A stretch of 64,000 bases of DNA from Helopsaltes ochotensis (taxonomy: Eukaryota > Chordata > Aves > Passeriformes > Locustellidae). Shown here one piece after another: positions 1 through 11,310 of the stretch. How positions within the stretch are numbered: the stretch's first letter is position 1; every line of letters starts with the position of its first letter. The position numbers and the translations under genes were made by a program. The notes below the pieces were generated by a model that was not told the DNA's origin, ran no database searches, and was given only the letters and a program-made list of their open reading frames with translations. Location of the stretch: contig VXBM01000220.1 in the NCBI GenBank assembly GCA_013400155.1, positions 36,021 through 100,020 of the forward strand, given 5' to 3'.

Positions 1-1868
1 GGTTGGATCAGGTAGACATTGTGGCTGCATCCTCTGGGCTTTATTTTGCTTGAATATAACTGTTTCACCTTGCTCCTTCAGCAAAACAGGTTAGAAGCTT
101 TTGTTTGCTGTGCAAGTATAGGAAATGGGAATTTAAAAATTGGGTCATATGAGGAGAACACAGGCATATGTGTTCAGTACATTGAATCTTGTCTGGTTCT
201 TCATGAATTTAATGACAAGACCACATTTTCTGTGGGACTAAGTCAATTCCCAGCTGGGGGAAACACTTATTTCATGAGATTACAGGAGAGATTATAGCAT
301 TTCTGCATTGCACACCCATCCCTGGATGTTTTGGAATATTCTTCCCAGAAATTCTATTTTATTGCAAGCTTTCAGAAAACAGACTAAGTTAGTATCAGCT
401 ACTTATACCAGATCCTCAACATCACCATCCTCTCAATGAAATTCCAATAGTATCTCTATGAAGAAAAATTGCCTAGGAAGTGCTTCATATTCTGCCTATT
501 AAAATGTCCTAAAGAAGTCAATCAAGAGTCATCAGACCATTAGATAAGTGCAGATATGGAGTATTCCCTGGCACTGCATTAAGAATAAACCATGCATATA
601 TGAAGCCAAATATTTGCAAGATTGTAAAAATATTTTACTTGAATTGGTGTGTTACAGATTGAATTTCAGAGATGGATAGAGAAGTCACACATCCCGAGTT
701 AGAAACTGAACTAGATGTAATGACCTGACTAGATATTTAACATGCAAAAACCCCCAATAATCACCCTTTTCCTGTGACTTCTGGGGCTATGGGCCATACC
801 AATTGCTTTAGGGAGTGTGGCTGAGCAGGTGTCTCTCCAAGTGATGGCTTTTTAGAGGCTTGTCTTCACGGCATTAAAATCTATCAGCTTTTTCTTGGTG
901 GTGCCTGAAGTATAGGATGAATCCGATCTCTACGTTATGGAGACCCACATATGAAATCACTTTCTGATATCCCCTCAAAGTGAAAATTACTCTTGTATTC
1001 AACAGAATGTGAAAGTAAGGTAATTTGCTATGAATCTACCTATTTTTTGCATATGTAGTGTGGCAAAAAAGGACGCAGAAGGGTTGCCAGTACCTGGATA
1101 ATATTTTTATACACTCTAAAGTAATTAAGCAAATCTTGACTTTTGTCTCTTTCACTGAAAACAGCATTTGCAGCATATGATTTATCTATAAATATATTTC
1201 ATGGCACATAGTTAAGTGTAACTTTAATTTTCGAAATATTTTGTGAATATTTTGTGATTTCATTTTCCAATGAAATCATGATCGATGTTTTTGTATTTTT
1301 TTTCAGAGAAAGGATAAAAGATTGCTGTTTGATTGCTATTTTTTGAAAGATGTTATAATAATTAATTCTATATTTTAAATCTGCTAATAATTTGGGGTTT
1401 TTTTGAGGAATGCTAAAGTAGAAAGTTATTTGTACCAGTTAAGTAATATTACATTTGGAAGAGATGGTTTCCTTTTCAGTGACAAGCTGTATTTGTCAAA
1501 ATTTTTTTTTTATTTACGTTGAGCAGAGATTTTTTTAACATATTAGAAGTACATATTATGAAGAGATAACTTTAAAGAAATGTATAACAGCAAAATTGTG
1601 GGGGAAAAAGTAAGGATTTGTGGGCATTAGAGAAAAGTAAGTGTGCTGTGGACTTACTTATTAACAGTTTAGGGATTAAAGCATTTTCAGAACATATTCA
1701 TTTTAAAATATACAAGATTCCTTGCATTATCTCTTATGTAAGCAAAATGTTTCTAGAAATTATTTCCAACTATTCTCCAGTTTCACTTTGAATAATCAAA
1801 ATAGTGCATTACAATGTCCAAAGCCATCAAGAATACTGATGTCCCTGCTTTCACCCCAAATTTTAGTT

Positions 1869-1869
<1 letters not shown>
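1..1869. other. AT-rich unique DNA, no gene seen
   Basis: Nothing here is recognisable as a gene or repeat. The longest open frame (19-297, 92 codons) has no family resemblance and no supporting splice or promoter context. The stretch is dominated by short A and T runs and looks like ordinary vertebrate intergenic or intronic sequence. Confidence 0.6.

Positions 1870-1939
<70 letters not shown>
1870..1939. repeat. Pure poly-T run, 70 bases
   Basis: Seventy consecutive T with no interruption, between a G at 1869 and a G at 1940. If it is the tail of a retroposed copy, that copy would lie on the minus strand to the right (1940 onward), but nothing there is recognisable as a transcript or SINE and no target-site duplication was found. 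The open frames of 119 and 178 codons running across it are homopolymer artefacts (poly-K or poly-F). The exact length of such a run is unreliable in most sequencing technologies. Confidence 0.95.
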
Positions 1940-1940
<1 letters not shown>

Positions 1941-3480
1941 AAAATGCACCACTGCTCTGTAATGAAGATCATTTTGCCATCAGAAAACCTGTCCATCAGA
2001 AAACAGGTGGTACTTGACATGGATATCAAGCAGACTTTAATGGAGCCACCAAACTTAAAGATGCACATTAAAGACTGCCTTTGTGATGAGCATGTTATGA
2101 GTGGATTTACTGCAAGGCCAAAACAAATAAAGGGGCTTTCACATTTGTTCTGCATGTCGTATTCAGGTGCAAGAGAGTCAGGGATTCTGAAGAAAGATAA
2201 GGGCCATAGGAATTTATTTATTTTCTCCTTTGAAAAAAGAAGACAAAACCTGTTCTAGCAATGTTCTTTGTATGTATATGAGCTATGTATATGGAGGACA
2301 TATACAAGGAGCAAGGAATCCTGCTATGTATATGAGCATGTATAATTCTACAACTCTGAGAGGAGTCCACATCTGACATTGTTAAATGCCCAACAGCAAG
2401 TGTAACTGAGCAATATTTAGTTTACATGTATATAGAGATAGCACATTCAAGTCTTTACCACCATTTTCTCACATGCAAGTGGAAACATAATTTGTAGGAC
2501 CAAGGAAATAATCTGTTGCATCTGCTATATATTTGTACCAATTTCCCCAAAGTGAAATTCTTCATATTTCTCTCTCATTAAACTATTGAAGTTCCTCTGC
2601 TTATAAAAAAGGTGGAAACACATTTCAAAAAAAAATTAACACATTGACATTAATGTCACAGCTTGAGGTTGTTTTTTTTTTTTTAATACTGTGTGGTGCA
2701 AATTTTCTTGATGTATTCTTCAACTTAATGTTCTGGTTATTGTTCAGATTGTGTCTCATACAACTACAGGGAACTGTAATTTTTCTGGTCTTTTAAAATT
2801 ATTATTATTATTAACTCAGATTCTGCATGTATGGTTAAGGTATTGTAATTCTTAAAGTGTCAGCAAGTACAGAATTTTTAAAAAAATATGTAGAAGGCAT
2901 CCAATTATGTTCAATTTAGTTTTGCGGGTTTTGTTTAAAAAACCTGGTAAAACATAAGGCTTTCATTGATCACTTTAATTATTATTCCATTTTCAGAAAT
3001 TATATCTCCTGCATTTATTCATGTAATTTTTATGTTAGTGGAGACTGAAATTTTTATATGCCTTCAGCTATGTGATCTATAGCTCAAATTTCATCTTACT
3101 TTAAACCAATAGGACCACAGAACATGAACAATCAAGAGAATCACAAGGCTCAATGAGACACATCAAAAGAGAAGTAAATTTTACAGTGATGTTCATCTTA
3201 TAAATAACATATACTGAATTAAATCAGTCTTTATGGCCTAATCACACATAAGTGAATACATTATCATTGTATATTGTTGGGAGTCATACTAAGAAAAAAT
3301 CTAGTGTCAGTAACTAATAAGAAGGATTTCTTAAAAATCATTACATTTTTAGTTTCTCAAACAGTTGTTTAAAAATCCCCTAAAATGATGCAAAGACTGG
3401 AATGTAACTATGACACTTGCCCATTTTCTTCAGTTGCTGAAGCACAAATTATAAATACATCTCTATTGATAAAATACTTC
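1940..3480. other. Unique AT-rich DNA with small local duplications
   Basis: No gene is visible. Two 16-base units at 1977-1992 and 1993-2008 are a tandem duplication differing at two positions. The element CTATGTATATGAGC recurs in whole or part between about 2270 and 2335. A short (ATT)n tract lies near 2801-2813. None of these suggests function. Confidence 0.55.
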
Positions 3481-4015
3481 ATAGAATCACAGAATATGCT
3501 GGGTAGGAAGGGATCTATAAGGATCATGCAGTCCAACTCCTGGCCCTGCACAGGACACCGCAAGGGTCACACCCTGTGCCTGAGAGCAGTGTCCAAATGC
3601 TTCTTGAGCTCTGTCAGGCTGGTGTTGTGACCACTGCCCTGGGGAGCCTGTTCCAGTGCCCAACCACCCTCTGGGGGGACAACCTTTCCCTGATATCCAA
3701 CCTAAACCTCCCCTCAGTTTCATGACATTCTCTTGGGTTCTGTCACTGGTCACCACGGAGAAGAGATCAGTGCCTGCCCCTCCTCTTCCCCTCACGGGAA
3801 GCTGCAGACTGCAGTGAGGTCTCCCCTGAATCTCCTTTTCTTCAGACTGAAGAGAACAAGTGACTGCAGCCACTCCTTATACTGCTGCCCCTCCAGAGCC
3901 TTCCCATCCTAGTGGCCTTTCTTTGTACATTCTCTAACAACTTAATGTCTTTTGTATATTGTGGCGCTCTAAACTGTACACAGAACTCAAGGTGAGGCTG
4001 CCCCAGTGCAGGGAA
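3481..4015 (-). mobile_element. CR1 LINE 3' end, truncated
   Basis: This is the 3' part of a Chicken Repeat 1 non-LTR retrotransposon, inserted on the minus strand. Positions 3481-3496 are the reverse complement of two CR1 terminal octamers (ATTCTGTG ATTCTATG), which fixes orientation and the 3' end. The rest follows the CR1 3' region: the 'tccaactcctggccctgcac' block, then the 'agcctgttccagtgcccaac' block, then the segment near 3838-3920 with two CTTCAGACTGAAG-type motifs. Homology fades at about 4015, so the copy is 5'-truncated, as is usual for target-primed reverse transcription. It lacks reverse transcriptase and is dead. It belongs to the same CR1 group as the plus-strand copy at 49.1-49.7 kb. 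The 128-codon minus frame at 3487-3873 is a chance frame in the element. Confidence 0.9.
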
Positions 4016-6164
4016 GTACTTCTTTGTTCATGTGTGTGTGCTCTTCAACTTTGCTAAGCAGGCAGTCAAGAGAGAAAGCGTTTTAATTGTACAAGTTTCA
4101 TTAGACTGCAGTAAGAGCACAGACAGATAAAATATTTATAGCATGATTTTTGAATTTGGCAGCGTGACTCCTATTAACATTAATGGAATTTTTACAGCAG
4201 AATCTTAGTGCATTAAGTAAAAAAATATTCATTCCTGCTGTTTGCTCAACAACTTGACCTTTCTACTGTAAATTAATACAATATTTTGAATTAATTTTAG
4301 ACTAATTAAACTTTGAGGGCCTCTTGTACTCTTTCACGAAAACACATATCAGGGAGAAGCTAGCTTGTCAGCATGAGCATATGGTTATCTAAATTTAGCC
4401 TATTTTATTGAAAAGGTGTCAAATTTGATACATTGAAACTGTGGCACCATTGGAATAGCACCTTACACTTTGCAGTATTAGAGTCTACAGCAATTCACTG
4501 TGCCAAAGAACTCTGCAGCACTGGATATTTGATTCCTTTCAGTACGGAAAAGCCTATGAATATTTGTTACAATGACCTTCTGCTTTGAATAAAGGAGAAA
4601 GAAAGGAATCCTGCCAATATGGTGCTTGACCACGCTGTCTCCTTAGCAAATGTGAGAGCTTCTGAAACAAGAATATAAAAATGGAACAGTGTTTAGACTA
4701 CCGGACCTATTCAAAAAGAGTTCTGCTTAGAAATGTCTGCTGCTAGACTATGAATGATACTATGGGGCTGTGAGAGCTTCTGCAACGCTGCTGTGATCCT
4801 GTATGAAAATATTTAAGTGTAGTTAACATCTGAGTTGTTACTGGTTGTCTGTCTGCCTTGAAGGTACAATATGATTTGCTTAACTATTAAAACAGCTAAT
4901 CTCTCTAATTTGTTTTGGTCAGCATTGCTTCACAACATATCTACCAAGAGGCAAAACTCATATTCAAGCAACCACGCTTTCTCAAATTTTATCCTAGGAC
5001 AGTGGCTCATATCCTCATAGGAACTAAAGAATAAAAAACTGGCTCCAGCCTGTTCAGCAGCAAAAGCAAAACCACGGGGGAGGGAGGGAGAGAGAACAGG
5101 AAGAGCTGGCTTTGCCAGTTTTCTGCTGCTAAGGAGAAGTGGGAAGGAAAGCTGTGCTTGTCCTTGCCTTCACCCCGTCCTCACTTCTCAGAGGCGGCTG
5201 TCACCTCGCATATGTGACCGTTCCCCGGACCCAGCAGCTGTGGTGAGCTCTGTGATTGTACTTACTGGTCTCTCCTGCCTGCTGGTGCCTTTGCAGGGCC
5301 TGTAATGGGTTCAGGAACTGGCAATTGCTAATTCTTGCTTGTCCTGGGATTCTTTCACCATCCTTCAGAACAATATCCTGCGTTCTTCTTGTGCAAGGCA
5401 GCTGAATTATCAAGAGTCCAAGGCAAGCCTTGATAATTCATGTATTTGCTCCATAGTGAAAAAAAAAAAAGAAAAAGTTTTATTAAACACAGCAGTTTTA
5501 AAATGAAATTAAGGCTGTAATTTCTCAGCTACTAAGAGATATACATAGCAAAATTCTTTGTGTTGAAATAGTCATCCAGAAATGCTGACTCATTACAGAA
5601 TGAATGCATATTTCAAATTAAATTCTAAGGAAATATGAGGATATTCCTGTCAATGTCAATTAGAAATCCTTAGACTTGTCTGGAAAAGAACATAATGCCA
5701 CATGCAAATTAGAGGGACGAGTGAAAAATAATAAGGTTAACATTTTCTAAAATGTTTCCTTATATTTATAAAAATATTCCCTATATTTATAAAAAAATCC
5801 CACTACAGGTTAAAGCCCTGAACTTCCTTTTATACTTCTGATAAGCATAATATGTAATTGTTCCTGTGCCATTTTTTAAAAAAACTTTTTAGAAAACTTT
5901 CTTCTGATACTCATCATACTCAGAGTTCCAGGATAGTTCAACACTGAAGTTTAAAATATTTAAATAGATAAATACCCTCAAATTTGAAAGTCTTCCAATG
6001 AAAAAAAATAGTTGGCTGTACTCTCAAGAAATACTTTGAACTGTTTTTTAATACAGAATTTATCAAGAAAACAATTAAACAAATGCCAGAAGAGACTAAC
6101 TTAAAGTCTTTAAGAACTGGGGCAATGAATTAAGATAGTCACTTAAAAATATTTAACATATTAT
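4016..6164. other. Unique DNA with a GC-richer patch at 5040-5420
   Basis: Mostly AT-rich sequence without genes. Between about 5040 and 5420 the base composition is clearly richer in G and C than the surroundings. On the minus strand a 70-codon open frame (5201-5413) is followed by a GTAAGT splice-donor-like motif (reverse complement at about 5258-5265, inside the frame). No protein family is recognised. Near 5760-5800 a ~25-base unit containing TATATTTATAAAAA is repeated twice in tandem. Confidence 0.5.
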
Positions 6165-6950
6165 GTGATGAATTTATGTTTTTCTGGATCTGATAACCCT
6201 GAAATGGGTAAGCTTCATGCTCCAGGTCCAACCAGTAGCAAGACTGAACATATATTCTCAGCATGCACAGACAGAGTGCACACACATGAACATCACACAC
6301 AAACGTGGCTGGCTACACAGATCAGATACACAACACTCACATGGAGCTCAACCCACTTCCATCTGTGTGGGATGGAGATACCCCAGTGGAAAAAAATACA
6401 TATAATATATGTATTTTTTAATATATATACATATACACATGTACAACTTGGCTCTAGATCCCAGTCTCCTCAGTTGCTGTCACCTGGACATCCAAGCCCC
6501 TGAGGCTGCAGCCTCACTGCAGCTGCTGGTGCAGATCCTGTTCTCACACAGAGACGCACACATACACACACACCCAAGGCTGCCACTGGGTTTCATTCAC
6601 TCAGGTCTCTCCAGTTGCTTCCACACAGGCACATGGAATTCCTGACTCATGGTCTGACTGCAATTGCTGGCACCCAGACCGCAGTACAGACACACTCAGT
6701 AGAGAGTCCCCAGTGAAAGTGAAAGATAGACAGCCTGAGCTGGTCAGGAACAGCTCTGGCCAGAGGAGAATACCAAGGAGAAAATTGCACCTGACTGGCT
6801 TCTTTGTCTGTTCTTATCCTCACACTTGTTCCTCCCGAAATTATCTAGATCACTTCCTCCCACCGTTGGCCTGTCCCCTAAATATCCCAGAATAAATCTT
6901 GAAATGAACTTCTCTCGTATGCCATGGCATGTCCCATATCCTTAGGCACA
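6165..6950. repeat. CA-rich patch with ~47-49 bp periodic motif; possible decayed LTR
   Basis: The core CAGTTGCT (or CAGCTGCT / CAATTGCT) recurs at 6471, 6520, 6612 and 6661, spaced 49, 92 and 49 bases, each followed by a variant of 'gcacccagac'. ACACAC-rich tracts lie between (6290-6360, 6540-6575). To the right the sequence becomes pyrimidine-rich and contains AATAAA at 6891-6896. Tandem internal units followed by a polyadenylation signal resemble some avian ERV LTRs, but I cannot match it to a named family or find TG...CA ends. Open frames of 60-112 codons here are not convincing proteins. Confidence 0.4.
6391..6419. repeat. Perfect AT-rich inverted repeat
   Basis: Arms of 14 bases (6391-6404 and 6406-6419, AAAAAATACATATA and its complement) surround a single A. 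It is followed by an alternating TA/CA tract to about 6440. Such tracts can form cruciforms but arise easily in AT microsatellite DNA. Confidence 0.85.
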
Positions 6951-8755
6951 TTCCCCTGCCTCAGCTAGGGTAAAACCTTCAAAAGATGCTGCAGTCATAA
7001 CTCTAGTTGATGGGCTTAATATACAAACTTTGGTGCTGAGGCTCTGCTAGGACAGCTCTGAGTGAAGCCTAGACAGAGCACTCCTTCATTTGAATTTTTA
7101 ATTTGGGTCCTGTCCTTGCATTTGTACTCCTGCACTTCTCTGGTCTTGTAGGGATGAGTGTTTTGTGGGCTGATGGCTTCTGTGATGGGTGCGGCAGTAA
7201 TTGGGAAGCGCGTATTTTAAGTTTCCTCACCTGGTGTTATCTCTCTGTCTTCTTTTGTGCATATGCAGATGATCTTTGATCACATAAAATCTTTTTTCGG
7301 GTACAAATGCAGGTTTTAGAATATTTCTCATGATTCTCTGAGAGCTTATAGCAGAAGTCATGATAGAAAAACTGAATTTGTTGCAGCTGTATCTGTGCAA
7401 CATCTTCTAACAGCTTTCAAAGTGCTGAAGGAGATTTAACTACAATGGTGAGCTTTTTAAAGAAGAAGTTGAGCTGTGCAAATAGGGAAGATTTATTCTG
7501 CTTGTTTTGTAAGGGTAGTCCACTATTTTTTTGTCAATTCTTTCCTCAACTAATGGAAGAATTTCACAATAACATGAATGAAAGTTGGCTTCACACTTGC
7601 TAAAGAATACAGTCCTGAGGAGTCTCCTGCAGAGAAGAGGATCTGAGACCTGGTGTCAGTGACTTAAAACATTTTTGCTAGTTCTTCTGCACTCTTAGAT
7701 CCCATACCTGTCAACACTCCTAGATCCCATTCTCAGCTAACAAAGCAGCTTCTGTCCTTCAAAGGCATGCACTAAGTTTAATTATTGGATCAAGGCATTA
7801 AGCTCTATGGCTGAATCAACAGGAAGAATGCCATGATTTTTGTAAAGGCAGCAGGGTTTTTGAACATTAGGGGAATTTACTTCTAAAGTTTTAATTTAAA
7901 AGGCAAAATAAATCACCCTTTTATCTATGTGTAATTTCCATGATTCTCTTCATATTGACAATTGTGTTATTTAAAGTACATTGCAAAAAATTAAAATCTG
8001 GACAAATTTTTGACCATCTTTGATTTACACTTTCCTAAAAACATGAAGGAATAGGTAGACCTGTTTTGTTACTTTTTTTCTGGTTTCATCCATTTTATTA
8101 ATGTGGTTGGTTCAAATGAGAGACTGTATCTCAGCCCTTTCTCTTGTAACTCTCTCCCTATTTTTCAGCTTGATGGCTGTTGACAGGCACAGGAGAAAGT
8201 ACTTCAGAGCATATAAAATGTCTCTCATAAATGTTCTGTTAGAATCCCAGCGATCATCTACTTGAACAATTTTGCGATGTTCTATTTCAGATGGCAGGTC
8301 TGAGATCACTGGGAAACATCAGCTCACTGCCTGCCCTCTTGCAAAAGCAGTGCAGTAAGTGCAACAGACATGGAAAATACAAGGACATAAACAGCTAAAT
8401 CACAAAAAATGTGCAGAAATATTTGCAGTATAGGTTGTCCATTGTGGTCTGGACACCTGTCACCTGTGTACAGAGGGGCTAACTTCACTGAGATTAGGAC
8501 CCTGTGTAAAATCACATTTTTCACCGTGTCAACAGAGAACCAAATCTGGCACTGTTTTTACAACTACGTAACGTCATCATAAAAAAATTCTGCTTATTCT
8601 GTTGTGCAATTGTTACAGTTTTACATCAATATGAACTGTAGAACTGTATGACATCTCAAAATGAGTAAGACAGATTTTTAAAATATTTTTTATTGTGCCC
8701 ATATTTTTGGTCAACTTGCTAGTTTTCCTTTTAACTCACATGTGTGTCAAAATAC
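6951..8755. other. Unique DNA, no gene seen
   Basis: No recognisable coding or repeat content. A small imperfect tandem duplication with period about 25 ('tagatcccat' twice) lies near 7695-7735. Minus frames of 65-66 codons at 8112-8309 and 8324-8524 are not recognisable. Confidence 0.55.
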
Positions 8756-8802
8756 TTATATATATATATTTGTGTATATACATATATGTGTGTGTGTGTG
8801 CA
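8756..8802. repeat. (TA)n/(TG)n compound microsatellite
   Basis: An alternating TA tract passes through TGTATATACATATATG into a (TG)n tract ending at about 8800. It is a simple-sequence repeat that may vary in length between individuals. Confidence 0.9.
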
Positions 8803-11199
8803 TAGTAGAGACCTGAGGTTGTATTGACTCCATCTGTGTTTAAGTTGTCCTTTCAATCTTTATGAAAGGAAACATTATAAAAAGTCCTACTCATTGCACA
8901 GACATCCTAGGCCTTCCATGTGCACTGCTCTTTGACAGCTGCTTAGCCATAGGCTTCTTTTGACTTCATTCAGGTGACTTTAAAAGCTAATGACAGAAAC
9001 TCTTGTTAAGAAAAGTGAGTGGCTCAGCCCCATTGCACAGCAGAATGTCTTGTTATCACAGTGAGAGAAAATTCAGTCACCTTTATTTAAGGGTTATTTT
9101 GTGCAACCACACATTGAATTTAGCAGTTATCCTTTTTTAGTTACTCTTTGGACCTGACTACTTTGAGGAGATCTATACATCTGTGTGAGCCATCTAGTCC
9201 CTCTACACTTTGCTGTCACTCAGTCACTCACTCACTGGGAATATTTCCATGCTGCACCTGCACAGTTATGCTCAGATGCTGTAATAAGCCTGGCCATCCC
9301 GTCACACCATCCTCTTAATGGATGCTGAGTGCAATCCCACCAAAGTTCAATGGGCACAGGTTTTGTTATCTTCCACTGTGGGCAATTTAGGGACTCTCTC
9401 CTGTGTGATCTGCGGGTTTTCCATGAACCTTTAGATTTTGGTAGGACTGCACTGTTATAAAAGGGAAAATTGTGAAGTGAAATCCTTTTTCCCTGTTATT
9501 ATGTGGCCACGACAAGACAAGAGGCCTCAACAGCAGTTTTACAAAAAATGTATGTTATGTCACAAAAATAACAATAATCTTAAATGGGATGTTTTATTGT
9601 AGCAACTTTTAGTTGCTCCTCTATGGCTTATTCATTTTGTTTCCTTCCTTGAAAGTGTGAGATTTATTTCCTTAAATACAGCTTTCTTTCATGTACTGTC
9701 TTTTGATATCTTATGTGCAAATAGCAGTCTGTGGCTGCCAGGTTGGAAAAAATATGGCAAAGATAAGTTACTCAACTCCAGGAAAATAACTGCCAGTCTA
9801 GAATTAAACTTGGAGGAAAACCAAGGCCTAGTAATTAAAAATTGGCATCTTACTGGCTTCTAGTGATCTGTCCTTAATAGTTAATGAACCCTTGTTCCTA
9901 GTTACTAAGAAGCTATTCAAGCATCTATTTGAATCTGTTAACTGATATATCACACATAAGTGATATATCATACATGTTACATCTAAGTCATTGAGTAACT
10001 CAGCTTTGCTAAGTTCATTATCATTCACCTTTGTAGCTCATATTTGAGCCACATTACTAAATCACATCATCAATAAATAATTTATCACTAAATCCTGTCA
10101 ATATAATTCAAAGTCTTGTCCTACCTGGCATTCTTGCAATAAAGCACAAAGGCCAAAAGACTACCCTTGGTGTTTCTAAGCTGCTAAAGCTGTTTGAGAG
10201 AGATTTTTAGTTAATTGATCCAAAAACTTCCTTAATGTGGTTTAGTAAGTTAAACTGCTATACTAAAAATTCTTGCTTTGAATGAGTTTATTCCAGGTAA
10301 GAACCTGTAGTTAAAAAGATTTCACACATCTTTCTCTGTCTTACAGTGCTGCACAAAAAGAAGTAAACGGAAAGCAAAGTAGCATCACTTCACTTTCAGT
10401 TTCATTTGTTATGCCTACAGAGGTGTTTATGGCTCTACAAATATCCTGGAAAAATAAAGAAAGACCTGGGAGTGAATTAAGCCTGCTGATCAGTGAAAGG
10501 GCAAGGCAGAGAGACAGGCAGCACTTCTGGTGCAGGATTAGCCGGAGTGGAGGACTGTCTGCTCACCTCAGGTCAGGCATTGCAAACAGTTCAAAATCTG
10601 ACAGCAGCTGGAAGTCCTGCTATCGGCACCTGAAAGACTAGCAGACACTTTGGATTGTGTAGGAAATATGAAAAATGATAATTTCCCTGAAAATCGTGCA
10701 ACATTTCCATGCATTATTAAATTTTTCATGCTTGCTACGGCACTTGTGCATGGATTTGGTGCTGCTGAAGGTGTTATGATTTAGGACCAAGAACTCAGTC
10801 AGATGTAGGCCAGTTTTATGTCAGGAGGGTCTGACCACAATCTAAAACTCTGGACAAAAAGAAACTTTTAGAATTTCTGTTCATTAATTGGCTTTTCTGA
10901 GCAAAACTAGATGAATACAAGTGAATCTCATTATGCAAAAATCTTGAAGGTGAAAGAACTGGGAATTCCAAAAATATTCTCCATATGTAGTGTGGTGACA
11001 CCTGATGAGAACTTGATGTCAAGGGGAAAAGTGAGATATGCATCTAATTGCAGTCTTCTAGTTTCTGCAAAATTATTTGTATGTATTACAATTTACCAGC
11101 TTTGCAGATCTGCTTTTTCTAACTACCAAAAAATGTTTTCATTTCAGTGAGGAATGGATTTTAATTTTAAACTTGCTATCTTTATTTCCACCAAAAAAC

Positions 11200-11200
<1 letters not shown>
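8803..11200. other. Unique DNA with a small hairpin at 9943-9970
   Basis: No gene is supported. The only clear structure is a perfect inverted repeat (arms 9943-9953 and 9960-9970, loop ACATAA). Several 66-79 codon frames (9657-9863, 10411-10641, 10911-11150) show no protein-family features. Confidence 0.55.
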
Positions 11201-11274
<74 letters not shown>

Positions 11275-11310
11275 AAAACAAAAAGAAAAGGAAAAAAAGA
11301 AGAAAAAAGT
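11201..11310. repeat. Poly-A run (72 A) plus A-rich purine tail
   Basis: Positions 11201-11272 are 72 uninterrupted A, followed by an A/G-rich stretch (GAAAAAC, AAAGAAAAGG, AAGAAGAAAA) to about 11310. A retroposed copy with this as its tail would be on the plus strand ending at 11200, but the upstream sequence shows no recognisable transcript and no AATAAA close by. The interrupted right side fits a simple A-rich repeat that has partly decayed. The apparent 81-codon lysine-rich frame across it is an artefact. Confidence 0.9.

Noticed and set aside
1722..2258. 178-codon open frame
   Set aside because: It is long only because the 70-base T run encodes poly-F.
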